Shown here piece by piece: positions 41,360-50,537 of a stretch of 64,000 nt of DNA. This stretch comes from Afipia sp. (lineage in GTDB: Bacteria > Pseudomonadota > Alphaproteobacteria > Rhizobiales > Xanthobacteraceae): NCBI GenBank assembly GCA_016201045.1, contig JACQDM010000008.1:744001-808000 (forward strand), written 5' to 3'. The notes beneath the pieces are model-generated. The model saw nothing but the letters and a program-made list of their open reading frames with translations, ran no database searches and was not told the origin of the DNA. Each line of letters starts with the position of its first letter. Within the stretch, counting starts at the first letter, position 1. The translations under genes and the position numbers were made by a program.

Positions 41360-43215
41360 CGAAAAGCGCCGCACAACGAAGCGAAGAGATCGCCGCCATG
41401 TTCGCGCCGGCGCGGATCGCTGCCGAACGCAAGCCGGACGGCAGCATCTGGCTGAAATCGGCGACGCCCATCGATGACTACGCGCGTTGCGTCGGCGACT
41501 GGCTGGAGCAATGGGCACGCGACACACCCGACGCGATTTTCCTCGCCGAGCGTGCAAGCGCCGATAAGCCGTGGACGAAGCTCGCCTACGCCGAGACGTT
41601 GAAGAAGGTACGCAGCCTTGGCGCGTGGCTTCTCGCGCAGGACATGAGCGCGCACCGGCCGCTCGCGATTCTCTCCGACAATTCCATCGACCACGCGGTG
41701 TTTATGCTGGCGGCGATGCATGTCGGCGTGCCATCGACCTCGATCTCTCCGGCCTATTCGCTGGTCTCGAAGGATTTCGACAAGCTCAAGAGCATGATTA
41801 CGCTTTTGGAGCCGGGGGCCATCTATGTTGCGAACGCAAAGCAATTTGCCCCGGCGCTGAACGCCATCGCGCCGCTGCACAGCGCAAGGGTCATCGCGGG
41901 CGATCCTTCGGGCTACGACAGCGCAATTTCGTTTGCGGACGTTGCAAGCACGCCGGAAACGCCCGCCACCGCAAAGGCATTCGCGGGCATCGGTCACGAC
42001 ACCATTGCGAAATTCCTGTTCACCTCGGGTTCGACCGGATCGCCCAAGGCCGTCATCAACACGCAGCGCATGCTAACCTCCAATCAGGCTGCGAAGCTGC
42101 AATGCTGGACGTTTCTCAACGAAGGACCGCTGACGACGCTCGACTGGCTGCCGTGGAGTCACACCTTCGGTGCCAACCACAATTTCAACTGCGTTCTGCG
42201 CACCGGCGGCACGCTGCATATCGACAGCGGCAAGCCCGCGCCCGGCCTGTTCGCGCTGTCGCTTGCCAATCTGCGCGACGTCATTCCCGACGTCTATTTC
42301 AACGTGCCGCGCGGCTACGACATGCTGATCGCGGCCCTCCGCGACGACGACGATTTGCGCAAGCGGTTTTTCTCGGGCGTGCGCGTCATGTTCTATGCCG
42401 GCGCAGCGCTGCCGCAGAATTTGTGGGAAGCGCTCGAAAAAATGTCGATTGCGACCGTCGGCCATGCAGTGCCCATCGTCTCGTCGTGGGGATCGACCGA
42501 AACCGCGCCGCTTGCGACCGATTGTCATTTTCAGGCGGAACGCTCCGGCAATATCGGCGTGCCTATTCCCGGTACCGAACTGAAGCTCCTTCCGTCCGGC
42601 GACAAACTGGAAGTGCGCGTGCGCGGACCGAATGTCACGCCGGGTTATTGGAAAGCGCCGGAGCAGACGAAAAAGGCCTTCGACGAGGACGGCTTCTATC
42701 TGATGGGCGACGCGATGATTTTCGCCGATCCGAAACGGCCTGAGCTTGGATTGTTTTTCGATGGCCGCGTCTCCGAAGACTTCAAGTTGACGACCGGCAC
42801 ATGGATCAGCGTCGGTACGCTGCGCGTCGCAGCCATCGCCGCACTTGCGCCGGTCGCGCAGGATATCGTCGTCGCGGGCCACGATGGCGACGAGGTACGC
42901 TTTCTCGTGATTCCGAATATCGCGGCCTGCCGCGCGCTGGCGAAATTGCCGGAGAATGCGCCGGTCGATGACGTGCTCAACAGCGACGCGGTGCGAGCGG
43001 CGACTGCGGCAGGTCTGGCAAAACTCAAAGCCGGCGGCGGCGGTTCATCCACATTCGCGACGCGCGCGCGGCTGATGAGCGAGCCGCCTTCCGTCGATGG
43101 CGGCGAAATCACCGACAAGGGTTACATCAACCAGCGCGCCGTCCTGTCGCGCCGCGCCGGCGAACTCGCAAAACTCAACGGCAATGACAACAAGAACTGG
43201 ATCGGCTGCCCCTAA
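41356..43215 (+). CDS. Feruloyl-CoA synthase-like aryl-CoA ligase
   Basis: This 619-aa ANL-superfamily enzyme is longer than ordinary acyl-CoA ligases, as feruloyl-CoA synthases are. Motifs are FLFTSGSTGSPKAVINTQRM near residue 217, LDWLPWSHTFGANHNFNCVL near 260, SSWGSTETAPLAT near 377 and DGRVSEDFKLTTGTWISVGT near 475. In this subfamily the usual Lys-containing C-terminal domain is shortened or altered. It probably activates a hydroxycinnamate or benzoate-type acid. It leads an operon with a Liv transporter, so it likely acts on the imported compound. No hydratase/aldolase partner for ferulate is adjacent, so the substrate remains open. Confidence 0.88.
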   Translation: MTKSAAQRSEEIAAMFAPARIAAERKPDGSIWLKSATPIDDYARCVGDWLEQWARDTPDAIFLAERASADKPWTKLAYAETLKKVRSLGAWLLAQDMSAHRPLAILSDNSIDHAVFMLAAMHVGVPSTSISPAYSLVSKDFDKLKSMITLLEPGAIYVANAKQFAPALNAIAPLHSARVIAGDPSGYDSAISFADVASTPETPATAKAFAGIGHDTIAKFLFTSGSTGSPKAVINTQRMLTSNQAAKLQCWTFLNEGPLTTLDWLPWSHTFGANHNFNCVLRTGGTLHIDSGKPAPGLFALSLANLRDVIPDVYFNVPRGYDMLIAALRDDDDLRKRFFSGVRVMFYAGAALPQNLWEALEKMSIATVGHAVPIVSSWGSTETAPLATDCHFQAERSGNIGVPIPGTELKLLPSGDKLEVRVRGPNVTPGYWKAPEQTKKAFDEDGFYLMGDAMIFADPKRPELGLFFDGRVSEDFKLTTGTWISVGTLRVAAIAALAPVAQDIVVAGHDGDEVRFLVIPNIAACRALAKLPENAPVDDVLNSDAVRAATAAGLAKLKAGGGGSSTFATRARLMSEPPSVDGGEITDKGYINQRAVLSRRAGELAKLNGNDNKNWIGCP

Positions 43216-43264
43216 GGGTAAGCTGCAATGCAAGAATTAATCGGACAATCAGGGAGGGACAATC

Positions 43265-44470
43265 ATGACCAAGAACGACAAGTTCAAACTGACTCGCCGC
43301 ACGCTTCTCACATCCGCTGCGGGAGTCGCGACATTCGCTGCCGCGCCGCGCCTGTTCACGCCCGCCATTGCGCAGGGCGCGCCATTGAAGGTCGGCATGA
43401 TGCTGCCCTACAGCGGCACCTACGCCAAGCTCGGCACCTTCATCGACAACGGCTTCAAACTCTATGTCGAGCAAAAGGGCGGCAAGCTCGGCGGACGCGC
43501 CATCGAATTCGTGCAAGTGGATGACGAGTCGAAGCCCGAGGCTGCGACCGACAACATGAACCGCATCGTCGGCCGCGAGAAAGCAGATGTCGTCGTTGGC
43601 ACCGTTCATTCGGGCGTTGCGATGGCGATGGTGAAAGTTGCGCGTGACACCAACACGCTGATGATCATTCCCAACGCGGGTGCCAACGATGCGACCGGCG
43701 CGGCGTGCGCGCCGAATATTTTCCGCACCTCGTTCTCGAACTGGCAGACCTGCTATCCGGCCGGTAAAGTGCTGTTCGATGCGGGTGTAAAGAACGTTGC
43801 GACGGTGACGTGGCGCTACACGGCGGGCGCCGAGATGATCGGCGCGTTTACCGAGAATTTCACCAAGCTCGGCGGCAAGGTCGTGGCCGATCTCACCGTG
43901 CCGTTCCCGGAAGTGGAATTCCAGGCGCTGATCGCGCAGATCGCATCGCAGAAGCCGGACGCGGTATTCTCGTTCTTCGCGGGCGGCGGTGCCGTGAAAT
44001 TCGTGAAGGACTATGCGGCGGCGGGTCTCAACAAGACCATCCCGCTTTACGGCGCGGGCTTCCTCACCGACGGCACGATTCCGGCGCAGGGCGAGGCGGC
44101 CAACGGCATCAAGACAACGCTTCACTACGCCGACAATCTCGACAATCCGGCGAACGTCGCGTTCCTCAAGGCCTTCAAGGCGAAGACGAACAATGACGGC
44201 GACATCTACGCCGTGCAGGGTTACGACGCGGCGGCGTTGCTCGATATCGGTCTTACGGCGGTGAAGGGCGACGACAAGGCACGCGACGCGATGATCAAGG
44301 CGATGGGAGACGCCAAGATCGATTCGCCGCGCGGACCGCTGTCGTTCAACAAGGCGCACAATCCGATCCAGAATATCTATCTGCGTGAGGTGCGCAACGG
44401 CCGCAACGAGATGATCTCGATCGCGCAGGCCGCTGTCGACGATCCGGCGCGCGGCTGCAAGATCTCGTAA
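43265..44470 (+). CDS. Liv-type ABC transporter substrate-binding protein, Tat-exported
   Basis: This 401-aa periplasmic binding protein has a twin-arginine signal peptide, FKLTRRTLLTSAAGVATFAA, while the other Liv-type binding proteins in this window have Sec signals. The mature part begins APLKVGMMLPYSGTYAKLG. The pattern matches binding proteins for benzoate and other aromatic acids in R. palustris-type clusters. It lies 49 bases after the ligase gene and before the four transporter genes, with a terminator-like hairpin in between. The ligand is inferred to be an aromatic acid. Confidence 0.92.
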   Translation: MTKNDKFKLTRRTLLTSAAGVATFAAAPRLFTPAIAQGAPLKVGMMLPYSGTYAKLGTFIDNGFKLYVEQKGGKLGGRAIEFVQVDDESKPEAATDNMNRIVGREKADVVVGTVHSGVAMAMVKVARDTNTLMIIPNAGANDATGAACAPNIFRTSFSNWQTCYPAGKVLFDAGVKNVATVTWRYTAGAEMIGAFTENFTKLGGKVVADLTVPFPEVEFQALIAQIASQKPDAVFSFFAGGGAVKFVKDYAAAGLNKTIPLYGAGFLTDGTIPAQGEAANGIKTTLHYADNLDNPANVAFLKAFKAKTNNDGDIYAVQGYDAAALLDIGLTAVKGDDKARDAMIKAMGDAKIDSPRGPLSFNKAHNPIQNIYLREVRNGRNEMISIAQAAVDDPARGCKIS

Positions 44471-44483
44471 AGCATGCTATTGA

Positions 44484-44515
44484 GGGCGGGTCGTTGCGGC
44501 CCGCCCTTTTTCTTT
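44484..44515 (+). terminator. Intra-operon terminator/attenuator after the binding-protein gene
   Basis: GGGCGGG and CCCGCCC flank a 9-base loop and are followed by TTTTTCTTT. It lies between the binding-protein stop (44470) and the permease start (44530). Partial termination here would raise the level of binding protein relative to the membrane components. Confidence 0.8.
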
Positions 44516-44529
44516 GACGGATTGATCCG

Positions 44530-45402
44530 ATGGACCTCGCCACGTTCGGCGTTCAGCTTCTGAATGCCATTCAGTACGGGATGGTCCTGTTTCTCGTCGC
44601 CAGCGGCTTGACGCTGGTGTTCGGTATCCTCGGCGTGATCAATCTCGCTCATGGCGCGTTCTACATGCTGGGCGCGTATCTGGCGTATTGGATCGCCGCC
44701 TATACCGGAAGTTTCTGGATTGCGCTGATCGCCGGCACCGCCATTGCATTTCTTGTCGGCCTCGTGCTGGAGAACGTATTTATCAAACGCCTTTATGGCC
44801 GCGATCACTTGGCGCAAGTGCTGTTGTCGTTCGGCCTAATCCTCGCCATCGACGAAATCCGCCAAATTCTTTTCGGCAAGGATGTGCATTCCGTTCTGCC
44901 GCCCGAGGGCCTGCGCGGCGTGATTCAACTGACGAACAATCTGTCCTATCCGGTCTATCGGCTGGCGATTTGTGTGTTCTGTCTGGCCATCGCTGCCGCG
45001 ATCTATTTCGTGATTCAGCACACCAAAGTGGGAATGATCGTGCGTGCCGGCGCAGAGAACCGCGAGATGACGCGCACTCTCGGCATCGGCTTCGACACGG
45101 TCAATCGTTACGTGTTCGCGGTGGGCATCGCGCTCGCCGCGCTTGGCGGCATCGTGGTCGCCCCGGTTTCGACAGTTTATCCGGGCATGGGCGACGGCAT
45201 GCTGATCCTATCGTTCGTCGTCGTCGTGCTCGGCGGTATAGGCTCAATCGGCGGCGCGGCCATCGGTGCACTGCTGATCGGCCTCACCGACACGTTCGGC
45301 AAGGTGCTGTTTCCAAGCGTGTCGAGCTTTCTGATTTACGGATTGATGGCGGCGGTTCTGCTATGGCGGCCGAACGGCATTCTCGGCCGGCGGGACATCT
45401 GA
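44530..45402 (+). CDS. Liv-type ABC transporter permease (LivH-like), aromatic-acid operon
   Basis: This 290-aa inner-membrane permease contains the family segment LTLVFGILGVINLAHGAFYM in the first 60 residues and GGIGSIGGAAIGALLIGLTD near the C-terminus, with eight or so hydrophobic helices. It is homologous to, but clearly different from, the LivH-like protein at 8579-9457. It ends one base before the next permease gene. It probably imports the aromatic acid bound by the Tat-exported protein upstream. Confidence 0.92.
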   Translation: MDLATFGVQLLNAIQYGMVLFLVASGLTLVFGILGVINLAHGAFYMLGAYLAYWIAAYTGSFWIALIAGTAIAFLVGLVLENVFIKRLYGRDHLAQVLLSFGLILAIDEIRQILFGKDVHSVLPPEGLRGVIQLTNNLSYPVYRLAICVFCLAIAAAIYFVIQHTKVGMIVRAGAENREMTRTLGIGFDTVNRYVFAVGIALAALGGIVVAPVSTVYPGMGDGMLILSFVVVVLGGIGSIGGAAIGALLIGLTDTFGKVLFPSVSSFLIYGLMAAVLLWRPNGILGRRDI

Positions 45403-45403
45403 G

Positions 45404-46411
45404 ATGGCGGCGTTCCGATCACGTGCCATTCTCGCGCCGCTGGTGCTGCTCGCCGTCGCCATCGCTCTGCCGTTCGTCGCGCCCACCTACTATGTGCAGT
45501 TCGCCAGCAAGGCGCTCATCATGGGCATCCTTGCGATGTCGCTCAATCTCGTCGTCGGATTCGGCGGATTGGTGTCGCTGTGCCACGCGGCATTCTTCGG
45601 CATCGCCGGTTACGCGCTGGCCCTGATGTCGCCGAAATACGACCCTGCCTCCTTCTGGCTGACATTCCCAGCTGCCGTTGCAGCTTCGGCGTTCGCGGCG
45701 CTCACGATCGGCGCGCTGGCGCTCCGCACGCGCGGCATCTACTTCATCATGGTGACGCTGGCATTCGGCGAAATGCTGTTCTTCCTGTTTCACGATTCCA
45801 AATTCGCGGGCGGATCGGACGGCGCGTTCATCTACAACAAGCCGGCGCTTGGCATCGGGTCGCTCAATCCCGCCTGGCTCAACCTCGAAAAGCCGGTCAT
45901 CTTCTACTTTTTCATTCTCATCATTCTTGTCGCGGTGATTGCGCTTCTGGCGATGATCGTGCGTTCGCCGTTCGGCCATGCGCTGACGGCATCGCGCGAC
46001 AACGAGCGCCGCGCCCGCGCGCTGGGCTTCCCGATCTTCCGATTGCAGCTCACGGCGTTCACGCTGTCCGGCGCAATCGCGGGTGTCGCGGGTTATTTCG
46101 CCGCCGCGCAGTTCGGCTTCGTGGCGCCGCAGATGCTCGGCTGGCATGTCTCCGCCACTGTACTGGTGATGGTTTTGATCGGCGGATTGCGCTCGGTAGC
46201 GGGTCCGCTCGCCGGCGCGCTGGCCTTGATCGGACTCGAAGAAATTCTGAAAGCCACGACCGAATACTGGAAGCTGATCGAGGGCCTCATCGTCGTCGCC
46301 ATTGTGCTGATGCTGCCGAATGGCGTTCGGCAGCTGCTGACGCTTGTTCTCGGCGGACACGACGATAAGGAACGCGATCTGTCGCATGCGAAGAGGCGGG
46401 CGCATGGCTGA
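45404..46411 (+). CDS. Liv-type ABC transporter permease (LivM-like), aromatic-acid operon
   Basis: This 335-aa polytopic permease contains LNLVVGFGGLVSLCHAAFFG near residue 45, the coupling segment FGHALTASRDNERRARALGF near residue 190, and GGLRSVAGPLAGALALIGLE near 262. About ten hydrophobic helices are visible. It starts one base after the LivH-like stop, and its own stop is overlapped by eight bases by the following ATPase gene. Confidence 0.92.
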   Translation: MAAFRSRAILAPLVLLAVAIALPFVAPTYYVQFASKALIMGILAMSLNLVVGFGGLVSLCHAAFFGIAGYALALMSPKYDPASFWLTFPAAVAASAFAALTIGALALRTRGIYFIMVTLAFGEMLFFLFHDSKFAGGSDGAFIYNKPALGIGSLNPAWLNLEKPVIFYFFILIILVAVIALLAMIVRSPFGHALTASRDNERRARALGFPIFRLQLTAFTLSGAIAGVAGYFAAAQFGFVAPQMLGWHVSATVLVMVLIGGLRSVAGPLAGALALIGLEEILKATTEYWKLIEGLIVVAIVLMLPNGVRQLLTLVLGGHDDKERDLSHAKRRAHG

Positions 46412-47168
46412 CAACTCGACGCCCATGCTGCGCGCCATAGGTCTGAGCAGGCATTTCGGCGGATTGACCGCCGTTTCGGATGTCTCTCTCGATGTGATGC
46501 GCGGTGAAATACACGCTGTCATCGGGCCGAACGGTGCGGGCAAATCGACGCTCATCAATCTCCTGTCTGGCGATCTTTCTCTGAATGCCGGTGAAATTCA
46601 TCTCGGGGAACGCGACATCACAAAGCTGCGCGCCGACAAGCGCGCACTCGCGGGTCTCGGACGATCGTATCAGAAGACGACGATCTTCCAGCACTTCAGC
46701 GCGCAGGAGAACGTGCGCCTTGCGGCGCAAGCCCATGCGCGCGCGCCGCTGAGAATGTCGGGCGACGTATATGCGGACAGCGAGATTGTCCGCTGCACAT
46801 GCTACGCACTCGACAAGGCCGGATTGACCGCGCGCGCGCATCTCACCGCGAGCCACCTGTCGCATGGCGAACAGCGCCAGCTCGAGATCGCGATGGTGCT
46901 TGCGACGGAGCCGCATGTGATTTTGCTCGACGAGCCGCTCGCGGGCATGGGGCAGGCAGAAGCGCGCCACATGGTCAGTTTGATTGCATCGCTCAAGCAA
47001 GACCGTGCAGTGCTTGTCGTCGAACACGACATGGATGCGGTGTTTGAACTCGCCGACCGTCTCACGGTGATGGCCGACGGGCAGGTGATCGCCAGCGGAG
47101 CGCCGCAGCAAGTGCGCAACGATCCGGCGGTGAAGCTCGCTTACCTTGGCGACGGAGACGCCGCATGA
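46404..47168 (+). CDS. Liv-type ABC transporter ATP-binding protein (LivG-like), aromatic-acid operon
   Basis: This 254-aa ATPase has Walker A GPNGAGKST, signature LSHGEQRQLEIAMVLATEP, Walker B VILLDEPLAGMG and H-loop VVEHDMD, all intact. The ATG at 46404 overlaps the LivM-like stop; an upstream frame to 46344 would lie inside that gene. Its stop overlaps the next gene by four bases (ATGA). It pairs with the LivF-like ATPase that follows. Confidence 0.92.
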   Translation: MADNSTPMLRAIGLSRHFGGLTAVSDVSLDVMRGEIHAVIGPNGAGKSTLINLLSGDLSLNAGEIHLGERDITKLRADKRALAGLGRSYQKTTIFQHFSAQENVRLAAQAHARAPLRMSGDVYADSEIVRCTCYALDKAGLTARAHLTASHLSHGEQRQLEIAMVLATEPHVILLDEPLAGMGQAEARHMVSLIASLKQDRAVLVVEHDMDAVFELADRLTVMADGQVIASGAPQQVRNDPAVKLAYLGDGDAA

Positions 47169-47875
47169 GCGATCTTCTCGACGTCAAGAAGCTGGAGGCA
47201 TTTTACGGGGCGGGGCAGGTACTGCACGGCGTCGATCTGAAAGTTGCGCGCGGCGAACAGATCGCACTGATCGGCCGCAACGGCATGGGCAAGACGACGC
47301 TGCTACGCTCGTTGATGGGACTTGTCGCGGACACGCACGGCCACATCGCATTCAAGGGGCAGGACAGTCGCGGCGACGCGCCGGAAAAAATCGCGCGCGC
47401 CGGCATGGCGCTCGTTCCGGAAGGGCGTGGCGTTTTCGGTTCGCTCAACGTCGTCGAGAATCTGACGATGGCGGCGCGTCCCGGCACAGACGGGCAACGC
47501 CGCTGGACGCTGGATAAAATCTATCAGCTGTTTCCGCGCCTTCATGCGCGCCGCGACAATGGCGGCCATCAACTTTCAGGCGGCGAACAGCAGATGCTAA
47601 CCATCGGCCGCGCGCTAATGACGAATCCCGATTTGCTTCTGATCGACGAGGCGACAGAGGGTCTTGCGCCATTGGTGGCGAAAGACATCTGGACGACGCT
47701 CGGAATCATCCGCGAGGAGGGCGTTGCAACCATCGTAGTCGACAAGGATTTCCGCGCGCTGTCGCGCATCGCCGACCGCATGGTGATGCTGTCGAAGGGC
47801 GTTGTGGTGTTCGACGGCGTGCCGGGAGTCCTCGCGAACCAGCGCGATCTGCTCGAACAGCATTTGGGTGTCTAG
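47165..47875 (+). CDS. Liv-type ABC transporter ATP-binding protein (LivF-like), aromatic-acid operon
   Basis: This 236-aa ATPase has a canonical Walker A (GRNGMGKTTLL), signature LSGGEQQMLTIGRALM and Walker B LLLIDEATEGLAP. It is the normal counterpart of the LivF-like protein at 7846-8571, in which the Walker A lysine is Arg. The gene ends with a four-base overlap with the stop of the convergent boxR gene, which leaves no room for a separate terminator. Confidence 0.93.
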   Translation: MSDLLDVKKLEAFYGAGQVLHGVDLKVARGEQIALIGRNGMGKTTLLRSLMGLVADTHGHIAFKGQDSRGDAPEKIARAGMALVPEGRGVFGSLNVVENLTMAARPGTDGQRRWTLDKIYQLFPRLHARRDNGGHQLSGGEQQMLTIGRALMTNPDLLLIDEATEGLAPLVAKDIWTTLGIIREEGVATIVVDKDFRALSRIADRMVMLSKGVVVFDGVPGVLANQRDLLEQHLGV

Positions 47876-48780
47876 CGTGCGCTGGCGGCCTTCGGCGTAA
47901 ACGCAAGCGGTTCTTTTGCGATCACCGGCATCACGGTGTTGATCAGCCGCGCCGAGGCATCGTTCACCGAGAGACCGGCGGTGTCGACACTGGCGGCCGC
48001 GCGCGAGTAGAGCGGCTCGCGGCTCTGGAGAATGGTGCGCAGTTCCTGCATCGCGGAGCGGTCGTCGGCCATCGGACGCAAATCGCCCTGCTTGCGCACG
48101 CGCCCCATGTGCTCCTCGGGCCTGGCTTTCAGCCACACCGTATAGAACGACGACAACACGAGATCGAAGGTCAGCGGTTCGGAGACGATGCCGCCGCCGG
48201 TCGCGAGTACGATCATCTCCTTGCGCGCGAGCAGTTGCACCAGCGCGATCTGCTCCATGCGGCGGAAGCCCTCCTGGCCGTAAAGCGCGATGATCTCGGC
48301 GACGGACAAGCCGTTCTGCTGTTCGATCTCCTTGTTGAGTTCGACGAACGCCCAGCCGATTTTTTTCGCGAGCAGCTTGCCAAGCGTGGTCTTGCCCGCG
48401 CCGCGCAAACCGATCAGCGCAATGCCGGAGAACTGCGCGGTGCGTCGCGCGGAGGTGTTGCCGGTGAGCGCGTCCTTGGCGTTGGCGATCTGCGAAGCCG
48501 AAGCGTTGCGCATCAGGTCGCGGATCACAAGCCAGTCCGGCGTCGTATCCGCTGTCGGGATCAGATCCTCGACATGCGCGCCCATCGCGGCCGATACGCG
48601 GCGCAACAGAACGATCGAGACGTTGCCCTTGCCGCTTTCAAGCTGCGCGATGTAGCGCTCGGAAATGCCGGACACTTTTGCCAGCGTTTTGCGCGACATG
48701 CCGCGCAGCGCACGCATGGTGCGGACGCGCTGACCAAGCTGTTCGAGAAATTCGTCTTCCGCGTCAGGCTTTTTCGCCAT
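47872..48780 (-). CDS. boxR: BoxR/BzdR-type regulator: XRE helix-turn-helix fused to a shikimate-kinase-like domain
   Basis: This 302-aa benzoyl-CoA-responsive repressor type has an N-terminal XRE domain at about residues 14-72 (RTMRALRGMSRKTLAKVSGI, SERYIAQLESGKGNVSI) and a linker. The shikimate-kinase-like C-terminal domain from about residue 118 has the P-loop LIGLRGAGKTTLGKLLAKK. In true shikimate kinase the following strand holds D-x-D, but here it reads VELNKEI, so shikimate binding is lost, as expected for a sensor. The gene is divergent from benzoate-CoA ligase. Such proteins bind TGCA-type operators and are released by benzoyl-CoA (family knowledge). Confidence 0.9.
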   Translation of the reverse strand: MAKKPDAEDEFLEQLGQRVRTMRALRGMSRKTLAKVSGISERYIAQLESGKGNVSIVLLRRVSAAMGAHVEDLIPTADTTPDWLVIRDLMRNASASQIANAKDALTGNTSARRTAQFSGIALIGLRGAGKTTLGKLLAKKIGWAFVELNKEIEQQNGLSVAEIIALYGQEGFRRMEQIALVQLLARKEMIVLATGGGIVSEPLTFDLVLSSFYTVWLKARPEEHMGRVRKQGDLRPMADDRSAMQELRTILQSREPLYSRAAASVDTAGLSVNDASARLINTVMPVIAKEPLAFTPKAASAR

Positions 48781-48853
48781 GCGACCCCGTTTTCAGCACC
48801 TGAAACATAATGCCGGAGAGGATTGACAGCAAGCCAGCGCAGTGACTTTATAT

Positions 48854-48865
48854 GAATTATAATTC
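48854..48865. promoter_or_regulatory. Palindrome in the boxR-bclA divergent promoter
   Basis: GAATTATAATTC is a perfect 12-base palindrome in an AT-rich patch (TTTATAT before, TAAAA after) within the 191-base gap between boxR and the ligase gene. It could be an operator or part of overlapping -10 regions. No TGCAT pair like those at 41191 or 51381 is present in this gap. Confidence 0.3.
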
Positions 48866-48971
48866 TAAAAACTGGGGAGAACGCCGTGAAGCTGGGCGTG
48901 ATTGAATGCGAGCATGACGTTGCCCGAAAATCGCTGTGCACTTTTCGGCGTCAGGCTCGGGCGCGCGCATC

Positions 48972-50516
48972 ATGAGCGGAGCGCCGGGACATTATAATGC
49001 CGTGACCTATCTGCTCGACCGCAATGTCGATGCGGGGCGCGGCGCGAAGATCGTCTTCCGCGATCCGGTCGATGAAATCTCCTACAGCGGATTGCAGAAA
49101 GCGACGCGCAAGCTCGCGAACGTCCTGAAGCGTCTCGGCGTGCGGCGCGAGGAGCGCGTCGCGATGATGATGCTCGACACCATCGACTTTCCGATCGTGT
49201 TTCTTGGCGCGATCCGTGCGGGCATCGTGCCGGTTCCGTTGAATACGCTGCTGACCGCCGAACAATACGCCTACATCCTCGCCGACTGCCGCGCGCGCGT
49301 GCTGTTTATTTCCGAAGCGCTGCTGCCGGTCGTGAAGGACGTGCTCGGCCGGATGCCCGATTTGCAGCATGTCGTCGTGTCCGGAAAAGACGCTCACGGT
49401 CACATGCTCTTGAAGGACGAACTCGCAAAGGAGAACGACGCGTTCGATACGGTCGCGACGCATCCCGACGAACCGGCGTTCTGGCTCTACTCATCGGGTT
49501 CGACCGGCATGCCGAAAGGCGTGCGGCATCTTCATTCCAATCTCGAAGCGACGGCGGAGACCTATGCCAAGCAAGTGCTCGGCATTCGCGAAGACGATGT
49601 TTGTCTCTCGGCGGCGAAACTGTTTTTCGCCTACGGTCTCGGCAATGCGCTCACCTTCCCAATGAGCGTCGGCGCAACAACCGTGCTCAATCCGGAGCGG
49701 CCGACCCCACAGGTGATGTTCAACCTGATCGCCAAGCACGATCCGACGATCTTCTACGGCGTGCCGACGCTATTCGCCGCCATGCTCAACGACGAAGCGA
49801 ACAAGAATGCACCGCGTACCAAACGGCTGCGGGTCTGCACGTCCGCAGGCGAAGCGCTTCCCGAACTCGTCGGCCAGACGTGGAAAGATCGCTTCGGCGT
49901 CGACATTCTCGACGGCGTGGGCTCGACAGAGTTGCTGCACATCTTTCTGTCGAATGCGCCCGGCGACATCAAATACGGATCGTCGGGCAAGCCGGTGCCC
50001 GGCTACGATGTGCGGCTCGTCAATGAGAAAGGCGAGGACGTGCCAGATGGCGAAGTAGGCGAGATGATCGTCAACGCGCCATCAGCCGGCGAAGGCTACT
50101 GGAATCAGCGCAGCAAAAGCCGGCAGACTTTCGAGGGCGGCTGGACGCGCACCGGCGACAAATACACCCGCGACGCCGAGGGTCGTTATACCTACTGCGG
50201 TCGCAGCGACGACATGTTCAAGGTGTCGGGCATCTGGGTTTCGCCCTTTGAAGTGGAGAGCGCACTCATCACGCACCCGGCCGTCGCCGAAGCTGCCGTC
50301 GTGCCTGCCGCAGACGGCGAGGGGCTGCTGAAGCCGAAGGCATTTCTCGTTCTGAAGAACGGCGCGGGCGGCGCGTCGCTCGACAGCGACCTCAAGGAAC
50401 ATGTGAAGCAGAAGATCGGTCCATGGAAATATCCGCGCTGGATCGAGATCGTGGATGCGTTGCCGAAGACGGCGACCGGGAAAATCCAGCGCTTCAAGCT
50501 GCGCGACAGCGCGTAA
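48972..50516 (+). CDS. bclA: Benzoate-CoA ligase
   Basis: This 514-aa adenylate-forming enzyme converts benzoate, ATP and CoA to benzoyl-CoA. The benzoate-CoA ligase family pattern is visible: start HYNAVTYLLDRNVDAGRGAK, ATP-binding FWLYSSGSTGMPKGV near residue 165, VCLSAAKLFFAYGLGNALTF near residue 212, DGVGSTELLHIFLSN near 310, and the C-terminal Lys in PKTATGKIQRFKLR. The ATG at 48972 gives the family length; the frame is also open from a GTG at 48936. It is the first gene of the box operon on this strand and is divergent from boxR. Confidence 0.93.
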   Translation: MSGAPGHYNAVTYLLDRNVDAGRGAKIVFRDPVDEISYSGLQKATRKLANVLKRLGVRREERVAMMMLDTIDFPIVFLGAIRAGIVPVPLNTLLTAEQYAYILADCRARVLFISEALLPVVKDVLGRMPDLQHVVVSGKDAHGHMLLKDELAKENDAFDTVATHPDEPAFWLYSSGSTGMPKGVRHLHSNLEATAETYAKQVLGIREDDVCLSAAKLFFAYGLGNALTFPMSVGATTVLNPERPTPQVMFNLIAKHDPTIFYGVPTLFAAMLNDEANKNAPRTKRLRVCTSAGEALPELVGQTWKDRFGVDILDGVGSTELLHIFLSNAPGDIKYGSSGKPVPGYDVRLVNEKGEDVPDGEVGEMIVNAPSAGEGYWNQRSKSRQTFEGGWTRTGDKYTRDAEGRYTYCGRSDDMFKVSGIWVSPFEVESALITHPAVAEAAVVPAADGEGLLKPKAFLVLKNGAGGASLDSDLKEHVKQKIGPWKYPRWIEIVDALPKTATGKIQRFKLRDSA

Positions 50517-50537
50517 ATATAAATAAAAGAGGATGCG

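Noticed and set aside
45419-46558. 379-aa open frame antisense to the LivM-like gene
   Set aside because: Extremely charged low-complexity product, a typical shadow of a hydrophobic permease gene.
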